Notes: generated from the sequence alone by a model not told the origin. DNA of 33,563 nt from Microcaldota archaeon (GCA_021797995.1 JAJZYR010000009.1:1-33563), one strand, 5' to 3'; counted from the first letter of the stretch, positions 9,632-17,963 are shown. Numbers and translations: made by a program.

Positions 9632-10821
9632 GTCCTGCCAGGCTCTGGGACAAGGGATACAAGGTCGACGAGGCGGTAGAGGAATTTACCGTAGGCAACG
9701 ACTACCGGCTTGATCTCAATCTGCTGAAGTACGACTGCATGGCATCAATAGCCCATGCGAAGATGCTCGCAAAGATTGGCATACTGACAGGGCCAGAGTG
9801 CGGGAAGATAGTAAAGGAGCTGCAGAGGATAAAGAAGCTGAGCGAGGAGCGCAAGTTTCCTATCCTAAAGGGGCAGGAGGACTGCCACACCGCGATAGAG
9901 AATGAGCTTACCAGGACTCTTGGGGAGCTTGGGAAGAAGATACACGCCGGCAGGTCGAGGAACGACCAGGTGCTCACCGCTCTCAGGCTGTACTACATGG
10001 ATAACATAAGGGAGTGCATAAGCCTTTCGAAGTCGTACGTTCAGGCGCTAAACTTCTTCAGCAGCAAGTACGGCAGGATACGTATTCCAGGGTACACGCA
10101 CACGAGAAAGGCCATGCCCTCGTCCGTAAAGCTATGGGCGGGCGCGTTCATCGACTCTATGCTTGACAACATAAAGCTGCTCGAGTGCGCCCTCGCGCTT
10201 GTAGACCAGTCGCCGCTGGGTACCGGGGCGGGCTATGGTAGCCCGATAAAATACGACATGGAGTATGCCGCCACTGAGCTCGGCTTCTCGGCCGTGCAGA
10301 AGAACCCGATATACGCGCAGCTGAGCCGGGGCAAGTTCGAGTCAACAATACTCCATGCGCTGACGCAGATCATGTTCGACATCAACAGGCTCTCTACGGA
10401 CCTCATAATCTTCAGCATGCCTGAGTTCGGATACTACGAACTGCCGGACAGCTTTACCACCGGGAGCTCGATGATGCCGCAGAAGAAGAACCCCGACGTC
10501 CTCGAGCTGCTCCGCGCAAAGTATCATGTTGTCGTTGCATTGGAGACTGAGGTAAAGGCGATCTCCTCGAACCTTCCTACGGGGTACAGCCGTGATCTTC
10601 AGCTGACGAAGGGTTCCATAATGAAGGGGTTCATGGTCACCGAGCAGAGCCTGAAAGTCTCTGCGCTGCTGTTCAGGAACCTGAAGGTAAGCAAGAAGAG
10701 GTGCAAGAAGGCCATGACGAAGGAGCTCTACGCCACGGAGCGGGCGCACGTGCTCGTGGAGAAGGGGGTGCCTTTCAGGGATGCGTACAAGCGGGTATCA
10801 AGGGAGCTTGAGGGGAAGTAG
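9628..10821 (+). CDS. argH: Argininosuccinate lyase
   Basis: Fumarase/lyase signature [33 protein letters not shown] at 9628 overlaps the argG stop (ATGA). Confidence 0.96.
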   Translation: MSPARLWDKGYKVDEAVEEFTVGNDYRLDLNLLKYDCMASIAHAKMLAKIGILTGPECGKIVKELQRIKKLSEERKFPILKGQEDCHTAIENELTRTLGELGKKIHAGRSRNDQVLTALRLYYMDNIRECISLSKSYVQALNFFSSKYGRIRIPGYTHTRKAMPSSVKLWAGAFIDSMLDNIKLLECALALVDQSPLGTGAGYGSPIKYDMEYAATELGFSAVQKNPIYAQLSRGKFESTILHALTQIMFDINRLSTDLIIFSMPEFGYYELPDSFTTGSSMMPQKKNPDVLELLRAKYHVVVALETEVKAISSNLPTGYSRDLQLTKGSIMKGFMVTEQSLKVSALLFRNLKVSKKRCKKAMTKELYATERAHVLVEKGVPFRDAYKRVSRELEGK

Positions 10822-10921
10822 TGCCGTCGTACAGCAAGATCAAAGGAACAAACAACAGTACCGATATTGACAAAAAGAAAGACCTTTTTATATCAGGAAA
10901 CACATATGTTCCCGTGGTAAG

Positions 10922-11902
10922 ATGTCTGCTCATCTGGAGAGTTCAGAGATACAGAGACTCGCAGCAGAGCTTCTGGGTGGTAGAGAGATATCCGACTTCG
11001 CAATTGGCTTCATACATAATATGAAGGCAACCGAAGAGTCGATAAGGGCAGTGCATGCAGTACTCACTGAACTCGGCCTCTCAGAGGAGAAGATCGCAAC
11101 CTATGCACAGCTCCTCGGCCGTGACCCAGAGACCATCCAGCGAAACTACGGCAACCTCAGGAGGATCGGACTTTCAGAGGAGAAGATCGCAACCTATGCA
11201 CAGCTCCTCGGCCTTGACCCAGAGACTATCCAGAGAAACTACGGCAACCTCAGGAGGATCGGACTTTCAGAGGAGAAGATCGCAACCTATGCACAGCTCC
11301 TCGGCCTTGACCCAGAGACCCTCCAGCGAAACTACGGCAACCTCAGGAGGATCGGACTTTCAGAGGAGAAGATCGCAACCAATGCACATCTCCTCAGCCG
11401 CGACCCAGAGACCATCCAGCGAAACTACGGCAACCTCAGGAGGATCGGACTTTCAGAGGAGAAGATCGCAACCTATGCACAGCTCCTCGGCCGCGACCCA
11501 GAGACTATCCAGAGAAACTACAGCAACCATATCGGTCTTCTTGGAGGAAGGGAATGCGGAAGGAGCATACTTACCACATTTGCAAGTCTTCTTGGCAGGT
11601 CCCCTGATGGCTTTACTGCCACTTTCCAGCATCTCGCATACATAGACAGGCAGGGTGGCAATGGAAATGCACCAATCTATGAGAAGAACCCTATACTATT
11701 AGGTACTACATCTGCAAAGCAGCGCGAGAAGATGGCATTCCTGCTCAGGGAGATCTACGACTACAGAAAACTTGGCTCTGACGAGAAGAAGGCTGCAATA
11801 AAGGGGGTTTACAGGCTGGTATCTGATAATCCACAGTTACTTGCATGCTCGATCCCAACTCTGGAAAGGAAGGTGGACGCGATAAGGCGGAAGGCTGCGT
11901 GA
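10922..11902 (+). CDS. Tandem helical-repeat protein (31-aa mTERF/TALE-like repeats) with uncharacterised C-terminal domain
   Basis: Five near-identical GLSEEKIATYAQLLGRDPETIQRNYGNLRRI units plus a divergent sixth; C-terminus NPILLGTTSAKQREKMAFLLREIYDYRK.... Confidence 0.85.
   Translation: MSAHLESSEIQRLAAELLGGREISDFAIGFIHNMKATEESIRAVHAVLTELGLSEEKIATYAQLLGRDPETIQRNYGNLRRIGLSEEKIATYAQLLGLDPETIQRNYGNLRRIGLSEEKIATYAQLLGLDPETLQRNYGNLRRIGLSEEKIATNAHLLSRDPETIQRNYGNLRRIGLSEEKIATYAQLLGRDPETIQRNYSNHIGLLGGRECGRSILTTFASLLGRSPDGFTATFQHLAYIDRQGGNGNAPIYEKNPILLGTTSAKQREKMAFLLREIYDYRKLGSDEKKAAIKGVYRLVSDNPQLLACSIPTLERKVDAIRRKAA
11075..11539 (+). repeat. 93-bp tandem repeat, about five copies, in frame
   Basis: Unit starts at 11075, 11168, 11261, 11354, 11447; copies differ at only a few positions. 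Confidence 0.95.
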
Positions 11903-12039
11903 CGTGCAGTTATTGGCATTATCGATATGTCCTATTTGGAACATAATTTCCCGATTTTATAACAAATGTGTCATAATATTAATATATGACAGAATGCACA
12001 ATCCTCAGATAGCGGCATTGTGGCTCGCGGCAGATTTAT

Positions 12040-13050
12040 ATGGCAATTACGTCAGTTCGAGGAAGGCAGGATCCGGCGCAGCCGGTCCGGCCTGCGCCTG
12101 CGGAGCCTAAGGCATACCAGGCATTCGTAGCCCAGCCGCCGCCAAATTTCCTTGATGGAATTACACAGGGCACTGGCAGCAGTGAGTTAATGGACTTGCT
12201 GCGCAGGAACCCTGAATGCGGCAAAGAGAATAGTTATCAGAAGATACTGCGTCAGTGGTGTGCATATGTAGAGGCCCTGCGGGAGGCCGGCGTAGAGCCT
12301 GTGATATTAGAGGACGGTAGGGAAGGCAGCCCTATGCATCCTGACCGCTCATACGTCCAAGACCAGATATTCATAGTGTCGGTGCAGGGCAGGAAATACG
12401 GGATACTCGCAAATCCAGGCCATCAGGCAAGGGCCGCGGAGCTGGCGGATGTCAAGGCAATGGCCTCGAAAAGCGGCATAGAGACACTGCAAATCGAAAT
12501 GGGTCACATAGAGATCGGGGACATCGTCCCGGACTGGCACAACAAGACCGTATTCGTAGGGATTACCGCAGGGGAGGGCAAGGTCCCGCGAACCGATGAT
12601 GCCGGAGCAGCTGGCTTTGCAGACGTTCTTGGCAGGATAGCCCCGGAGTTCACCGTCGTGGGGCTTAAGCACGAAGGCTCTCCGCACCTGGGAACCCACT
12701 TCACCGTGATAGGAAAAGACATCGCTCTGTGCGATCCCAACGGAAAGATAAGGTTCGATATGCCCTATGTACTAAGGGAGGGCCAGCTCCCGTTCAAGGG
12801 GCTTACGCAGTTTGCAGAACCAGGGGCGCAGGAAGGGATAATCATGGTGCCGGAAAGCGAGGGATATGCCGCAAACGTTCTTGTTGTGAATGGCTTTGCC
12901 ATCGTACCCGAGGGATACGATACAGTTGCAAAGATAGTGGAAAGCGTATACGGCAAGGAGAATACGAAACTCCTTGACTTCAGTGAGTCAAGGGAGATGG
13001 ACGGCAGTTCGACATGCTGGTCCGCGCTTCACTTCGAGCTGCGGGAGTAG
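12040..13050 (+). CDS. Amidinotransferase / DDAH / arginine-deiminase superfamily (guanidino-modifying) enzyme
   Basis: HPDRSYVQDQIFIV, GHIEIGDIVPDWHNKTVFVGITAG (DDAH-like 'DGGDVLF...FFVGLS'), GSPHLGTHFTVIG (His), C-terminal GSSTCWSALHFEL (Cys). Confidence 0.7.
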   Translation: MAITSVRGRQDPAQPVRPAPAEPKAYQAFVAQPPPNFLDGITQGTGSSELMDLLRRNPECGKENSYQKILRQWCAYVEALREAGVEPVILEDGREGSPMHPDRSYVQDQIFIVSVQGRKYGILANPGHQARAAELADVKAMASKSGIETLQIEMGHIEIGDIVPDWHNKTVFVGITAGEGKVPRTDDAGAAGFADVLGRIAPEFTVVGLKHEGSPHLGTHFTVIGKDIALCDPNGKIRFDMPYVLREGQLPFKGLTQFAEPGAQEGIIMVPESEGYAANVLVVNGFAIVPEGYDTVAKIVESVYGKENTKLLDFSESREMDGSSTCWSALHFELRE

Positions 13051-13060
13051 GTGACTGACA

Positions 13061-13708
13061 ATGGCAGCAATACATAGATCAATCTCAAGGTCCTCTGCGC
13101 AGCCCGCTGGGCTAAACCCGGACTTCCGCGGGATTGCAGCAGGGGGGAGCTCCTTCATGCCAAGAAAAGCCGTGCAAGCTGACTTCGGAGCAATCCGCGA
13201 CCTTATTGCCGCCGAGGCGAAGCTCTCAGGCAAGGTCATAGACCGTGACGACGAAAGGATAAAGGAATGGATAAGCAATGGGATGTCGTTCGTGGCCGTG
13301 GACGAAAACGGCAGTATAGTCTCGCATGTCGCCCTTGACAGGTGGCCCGGATGCGTGGAGCTGGTCTCGGCGGTGACGGTCCCGGGGCACCGCGGCAAGG
13401 GCATCTACGAAAGCATGCATGCTGCAATACTCGAGGCGCACTTTGCGGAACCAGGCGCAGTGCCTGTCGTAAGCGTAAAGAATGATGCAAGCAACGGGCG
13501 CAGGCTTAAGCAGGCTGCAGGATTCAAGGAAGTGGGGCTTGCCGAGGCTGAGGCCACCGGGCTGAGGCTGCTTAAGCCAGAAGCAGGGCCATGGACGGTA
13601 TACCTGCTCACGCAGGAAGCATACCTGCTTGCAAAGGGGCTCAGGCGCGATGGCGCCGGCCCAAACGCCGCACAGTATGCAGGGCTGGCAAGGGACGTCG
13701 CAATGTAA
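13061..13708 (+). CDS. GNAT-family N-acetyltransferase (paralogue of the 7810 gene)
   Basis: VELVSAVTVPGHRGKGIYESMHAAILE aligns with [27 protein letters not shown]. Confidence 0.78.
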   Translation: MAAIHRSISRSSAQPAGLNPDFRGIAAGGSSFMPRKAVQADFGAIRDLIAAEAKLSGKVIDRDDERIKEWISNGMSFVAVDENGSIVSHVALDRWPGCVELVSAVTVPGHRGKGIYESMHAAILEAHFAEPGAVPVVSVKNDASNGRRLKQAAGFKEVGLAEAEATGLRLLKPEAGPWTVYLLTQEAYLLAKGLRRDGAGPNAAQYAGLARDVAM

Positions 13709-13781
13709 TCGTAACAGCGTTTTTTTACATAGATGGAACTTCTCGCTCACATTGTTAACCCTTTCCACTCAATATCAATTT

Positions 13782-14375
13782 ATGCGCAGCATCGATCTGT
13801 CCGGAGAAGAGCACTTCGGTCCTCTCAGCGCGAGGCTCTATTCAATGCTGTGCAGGCCTGGATGGAATACCGTATACAGGTTCGCCGTGGATGACATACT
13901 CTCAAGCAGGTCCAGCGGCACCCTCCTTGACGTTGGAACAGGACCTGGCACGCTCCCGGCGATACTCTACTACAATGCGTACAGCCTCCAGATCTATGCG
14001 GTCGATCCCTCGCTCTCAATGCTTAAGATCGCGAGGAAGAGACTCTCCGGCACGGAGGTGAGGGTCGCGTGGGGGTACAGCATGTACATACCGTTCAAGG
14101 CCAGGTATGACCTCATAGTCAGCTCGCTCTCGTTCCACCACTGGGCGCATCAGCGTGAGTCCCTTACGTACCTCTCAAGGTTCCTCAAGAGGGACGGCGA
14201 GATAAGGATCTACGAGTTCAGGAAGTCGAGGGCAAGCGGCATACTTGGGTTCGTGAGGAGGGCGCACAGCATGGACGGCAGGGAGCTGCGCTCCGCAGCC
14301 AAAGGATCAAGAGTGAAGTTCAATGGCCTCGCCGAGGACGGCGAGGTGATAAGGGCAAGCTACTCTCTGAGCTAG
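13782..14375 (+). CDS. Class I SAM-dependent methyltransferase
   Basis: LLDVGTGPGTLPAIL motif I, VDPSLSMLKIARKR; preferred ATG at 13782 within ORF 13629-14375. Confidence 0.8.
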   Translation: MRSIDLSGEEHFGPLSARLYSMLCRPGWNTVYRFAVDDILSSRSSGTLLDVGTGPGTLPAILYYNAYSLQIYAVDPSLSMLKIARKRLSGTEVRVAWGYSMYIPFKARYDLIVSSLSFHHWAHQRESLTYLSRFLKRDGEIRIYEFRKSRASGILGFVRRAHSMDGRELRSAAKGSRVKFNGLAEDGEVIRASYSLS

Positions 14376-14513
14376 GTGCGCCTCGATTGAAATTCGCGGT
14401 CTCTACTGTAGGTGCTTTAGGGAGAGGGATAGTCTGATGGGTCAAGAAACCTGACTGGCCCTCATGCCGAAGATGAATTGAATCCTTCAGCATAGTTACA
14501 GGCGACTGCCGCC

Positions 14514-14545
14514 GAAGTCCCAGGCGTCAGCCGTGGGTAGTTTAC
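14514..14545 (+). mobile_element. IS200/IS605 right-end-like hairpin relic
   Basis: GAAGTCCCAGGCGTCAGCCGTGGGTAGTTTAC: bulged stem CCCAGGC/GCCgTGGG then a TAGTTTAC tail, no transposase ORF upstream. Confidence 0.45.
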
Positions 14546-14641
14546 GTACTTATCTAACAGATTGGACTTGTTTGACAAAGCCAAACAATAGAGAATGTAT
14601 AAATAAGCCAAAAAGGCATTATCAAGCGCGGGACTGAGTTC

Positions 14642-15736
14642 ATGCAAAAAGCAAGAAGGGTAGGCCAAGAGGCAGAATTAACAAGAGGGGCCGGCAAAGA
14701 GGCCGAATTAAAGGACAAATTAATAAGGGCCGTCTTTGCCCTCCCGCGCGAGAAGCGGATGCAGTTTCTGGAGGGCGGTCCGGTTAACTTTCGCGTGGCA
14801 ATACCAGATCCAGAAGACATACCTAATCTAATTCGGAAAGTCGAAGCAATTGCAGAGGGCCGAGAGCGCATAGCTGATTCTGGCTCCGCCACAAGCCAGG
14901 GTCAACAGCCTCCGGGAGCCAGTCCTGCAGCCGATGGACAGGTAAAGCAGCCTTCCGGCCATGACGGAAAGGCAGTCGATGCGGAGTCGGCTGAGCCTGC
15001 GGTGATGGAGCGTGCGATAGCGCTGCTATTCAAGATGCGCGATCTGGAACAGGCAAGGAGAGTAGAGAAAATAGAACCCGCAGAACTTGGCAGTAAGCTT
15101 AGTGACATACGCGCCGAGGCAGTTACAATCCCGGGGAGCCTGCGGCATTCAGTTGAACGCATACTTGCACAACAAAGCGGCATTATGCCAAGGGATCTTG
15201 AGCAGCTTGCCAAGAGTGATGATCCACGTACACTGGTCCATGTCTGCGGCAACAGGAAAACACCCCCAGAGACGCTGCACAGTATGGCTTCGGCGGTCAT
15301 GCCGATGCAAATGAAGCATACTGGTGCCTCAGGAGAGACGCTGAGGCACAGCTATGCTTCAGGAGAGATGCTGCTTGCCGCAATAGCCGGCAACCCGAAT
15401 GCATACAATAAGACGCTCCACCAGATTGTCAGTGACGGGCGCGTTCCGCAGTGGGTAAGAGACATTGCAGTCAGTAGACTCATCCACAAGAGGGCCTTGC
15501 AGATTATATCCGAGAATGAAGAAGGCATTAAACCAGGGTCGGGAGAAGCCGAGGAGATTGCCGCAATGGCTGGGAGTCCGCAGACGCGCCATGGCACACT
15601 CTACATTATCTCTGAAGCCGAACAGGTGCCTAAGCAGATAAGGAATGCCGCACTCACGGTGCTCGATGACAGGAGAGTCCATCCTAAGCTGCAGTTAGGC
15701 AAGTGGACGGCAGTGCAAGCAGGCAATCCCATATAA
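14642..15736 (+). CDS. LRV/HEAT-like helical repeat protein (hypothetical)
   Basis: 364 aa; repeats like LAKSDDPRTLVHVCGNRKTPPETLHSMA, LLAAIAGNPNAYNKTLHQIV, IAAMAGSPQTRHGTLYIISE resemble leucine-rich-variant repeats. Confidence 0.6.
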   Translation: MQKARRVGQEAELTRGAGKEAELKDKLIRAVFALPREKRMQFLEGGPVNFRVAIPDPEDIPNLIRKVEAIAEGRERIADSGSATSQGQQPPGASPAADGQVKQPSGHDGKAVDAESAEPAVMERAIALLFKMRDLEQARRVEKIEPAELGSKLSDIRAEAVTIPGSLRHSVERILAQQSGIMPRDLEQLAKSDDPRTLVHVCGNRKTPPETLHSMASAVMPMQMKHTGASGETLRHSYASGEMLLAAIAGNPNAYNKTLHQIVSDGRVPQWVRDIAVSRLIHKRALQIISENEEGIKPGSGEAEEIAAMAGSPQTRHGTLYIISEAEQVPKQIRNAALTVLDDRRVHPKLQLGKWTAVQAGNPI

Positions 15737-15764
15737 GCAGGCGCGCCGATGCCGGCGCTTGACA

Positions 15765-16616
15765 TCACTTTTTCTCAAAAACCAGGAGATTATGTATGAG
15801 CTTTGTTGTAAGTTCATTGTAACCTAGGAAAACCTCATGCTTCACTCTCCATCCGTGTTTCCCAAAGCGTCTTATCCAGCCATCCGGACTTTCATAAGTC
15901 CCAGGAACCGGTATGTCCGCATTTTGGAAGAAACGATTCCATAATGCGTCATTTACAAAAGTCCTTTCCCACTGCTGTTTAGTGCCATCGGCAGGCGAAG
16001 TCTCAATTATGACGATTCTATGTTTAACTATCCTAGTTAATTCCCTAAGGATGCGTTCATTATCTGCTTCATGGTGTATGACAACACTCAAGACAGCAGC
16101 ATTGTAGCGGCCGTCAGCTGCAGGGACCCTACCTCCCTCAAATTCCAGGGAAGGCACAGTAACGCTCTTATCTCTAAAATTGGATACGTCTACCATTTCC
16201 ATATCCAGACCATATCTGTCATGGAGCCTTTGTGCAATGCCGCCGCTTCCCGCACCGAAATCTATTACCTTCCCTTTTATGCCCTTAACGTAGGGGCCCA
16301 GTTCGCCTGCAATTCTATCCTCCCTCTCTTCCAGCTTCTGGTGTAAGACCTCCATGAACGGCTTGCCGTCAATCTCTATCTTATCAAAGAGCGTACGGAC
16401 ATTATCTTCAGCAGTCTTCAGCGTAGTGCCTGCCCTCATGTTGGCTATTATCTGCCTAGTTAGCCTCTTTGCACCGGCTTCGCTTAGCCCTATATTCTCG
16501 AAAGCGGATACAAAGTCCTCTTGTATCGCCCCTATGACCTCAGTATCCAACAATGCTTCAGTTAGTCGCTTTTTTAGCAAAATATTCCTAGGTGAGTCTT
16601 TTGTCACCATTTGCAT
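15765..16616 (-). CDS. Class I SAM-dependent methyltransferase
   Basis: KGKVIDFGAGSGGIAQRLHDRYGLDMEMVDVSNF motif I; AAVLSVVIHHEADNERILREL. Confidence 0.82.
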   Translation of the reverse strand: MQMVTKDSPRNILLKKRLTEALLDTEVIGAIQEDFVSAFENIGLSEAGAKRLTRQIIANMRAGTTLKTAEDNVRTLFDKIEIDGKPFMEVLHQKLEEREDRIAGELGPYVKGIKGKVIDFGAGSGGIAQRLHDRYGLDMEMVDVSNFRDKSVTVPSLEFEGGRVPAADGRYNAAVLSVVIHHEADNERILRELTRIVKHRIVIIETSPADGTKQQWERTFVNDALWNRFFQNADIPVPGTYESPDGWIRRFGKHGWRVKHEVFLGYNELTTKLIHNLLVFEKK

Positions 16617-16660
16617 CGTAAAATATCTTTCCTTCTGAATCCATTTATAGCTTTCCTTGA

Positions 16661-16932
16661 AAGTCTCGCCTGCTGCGGCCCTGCTCCGGTACGCTCAGGA
16701 CAGCCGTTCGGGCCCGGCAAGCCCCTCTTATGGTTGCTATTATATGCTGCTCTGTTGAACAAATAGTACAGTTCTCTTTGTAGTGCCATAAATCTTGCAG
16801 TTTTTGCCAAAACTGCATTTCACACCCTACTTCTGCCATAATCCTTCAAGAAGTCGTAAAAAACGAACTTCTGAAGAGACTCTACGAAATTGTATCAGAA
16901 GACAAGATATATCGGGTCAGCAGGCGAGACTT
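16661..16932. repeat. 272-bp segment bounded by an exact 15-nt inverted repeat
   Basis: AAGTCTCGCCTGCTG at 16661-16675 is the exact reverse complement of CAGCAGGCGAGACTT at 16918-16932. Confidence 0.6.
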
Positions 16933-16954
16933 GCCGCATGAATAGCGTCCTATA

Positions 16955-16984
16955 CCCCCGACTTTAGTCGGGGGAGGATGTCAC
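16955..16984 (+). mobile_element. IS200/IS605 right-end-like hairpin (solo)
   Basis: CCCCCGACTTTAGTCGGGGGAGGATGTCAC: 9-bp stem, tail GGAGGATGTCAC close to GGAGGTCAC at the tnpB 3' end (163-197). Confidence 0.6.
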
Positions 16985-17000
16985 GTTCCGTTAAAACCGC

Positions 17001-17420
17001 TTACACTGAAAAATGACTTAGGGGTCTAACAAAATTTAGCTTTTTGACTTTTAACAGCATCTTATCATCTGCCGTATAAAACAGTGCTCCTATATGGTAG
17101 GCAAAAGCCACATATGTGGCATCATATGCTGAGATATTGTAATCCACAGAAAAATCGACTATCTTATTGACTACAAAGTCGTTAACATCCACAACAGAGA
17201 ATGCATAGTCTCTTACGGCCTCTATTGCCTCTTTTATCTCCTCTTTTTCGAAATTCTTGTACTTCAATACATTAACAAGCTCGTATTTCATTAAAGAAGG
17301 CACCATAACCTCCACTTTGCCTTCGATATGAGCATCCTTTATCTTAACAGCAGTATCAGAACCTTCCTCTTCCAAGAAAAGTTTGACTATGACATTCGTA
17401 TCAAGTACTATTTGGTCCAT
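17001..17420 (-). CDS. vapC: PIN-domain toxin, VapC-like
   Basis: MDQIVLDTNVIVKLFLEEEGSD...YELVNVLK...ISAYDATYVAFAYHIGALFYTADDKML; PIN acidic residues conserved. Confidence 0.88.
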   Translation of the reverse strand: MDQIVLDTNVIVKLFLEEEGSDTAVKIKDAHIEGKVEVMVPSLMKYELVNVLKYKNFEKEEIKEAIEAVRDYAFSVVDVNDFVVNKIVDFSVDYNISAYDATYVAFAYHIGALFYTADDKMLLKVKKLNFVRPLSHFSV

Positions 17421-17643
17421 ACCTAGTCTCCCTCATCCTCCTAATCACCTCAGTGCTATCAATACCCCTGCTCTTTCTGAACAACTTTGCCCTTAGCTTC
17501 TCAGCCTTTGCAATGTTTCTTTTCTTTTCGAGTTCCCTTTGTATGAATTCGCGAATCAACTCTGACCAGTTGGTTTTTACAGACTTCATTTTCTTCTTAG
17601 TATTGCTGTCCAGTTTGATTAATATCGTCTCTCTATATGCCAT
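17401..17643 (-). CDS. vapB: VapB-like antitoxin
   Basis: 80 aa; RETILIKLDSNTKKKMKSVKTNWSELIREFIQRELEKK RHH-like N-terminus; overlaps vapC by 20 bp. Confidence 0.8.
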   Translation of the reverse strand: MAYRETILIKLDSNTKKKMKSVKTNWSELIREFIQRELEKKRNIAKAEKLRAKLFRKSRGIDSTEVIRRMRETRYGPNST

Positions 17644-17687
17644 GCCACCACGTATATACTATATATACCAGCAAGAATAAATACCTT

Positions 17688-17963
17688 ATGTTTCGACCTG
17701 AAAGTACTTGTTTAGCTAATATCCGTGCAGGATATCCGAAAGACCTGCGCGACTACTCTGCTTCAGCCGATGTACTCGGGGATCTGAAGGTTCGCAGCGT
17801 CAAGCTGATAACGAACAACCCCGACAAGCGCAAGCAGCTCACGAGCCTCGGCATAAAGGTGACAGGGCTGATACCATGCGAGGAAAAGTCCTCGAACGCG
17901 CTAGTAAGGAAGAACCTCAAGGCGAAGAGGGACAAGCTCGGACATCTCATCAAGCATCTATAA
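17688..17963 (+). pseudogene. ribA: GTP cyclohydrolase II, C-terminal fragment
   Basis: NIRAGYPKDLRDYSASADVLGDLKVRSVKLITNNPDKRKQLTSLGIKVTGLIPCEE...NLKAKRDKLGHLI matches the C-terminal third of RibA; the N-terminal Zn/catalytic region is absent. Confidence 0.75.

Noticed and set aside
11075-11539. Possible CRISPR array
   Set aside because: Repeats are contiguous 93-bp coding units without spacers.
11055-11645. 196-aa ORF with RRRSQPMHSSSA...TQRPSSETTATSGGSDFQ repeats
   Set aside because: Out-of-frame shadow of the 93-bp tandem repeat; the frame at 10922-11902 has better start context, length and protein-like repeats.
16645-16839. 64-68-aa minus-strand ORFs, and a resemblance of GGGCCGCAGCAGGCGAGACTTTC to archaeal 16S rRNA
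   Set aside because: No convincing protein family; the rRNA-like stretch is too short and imperfect to call an rRNA fragment.
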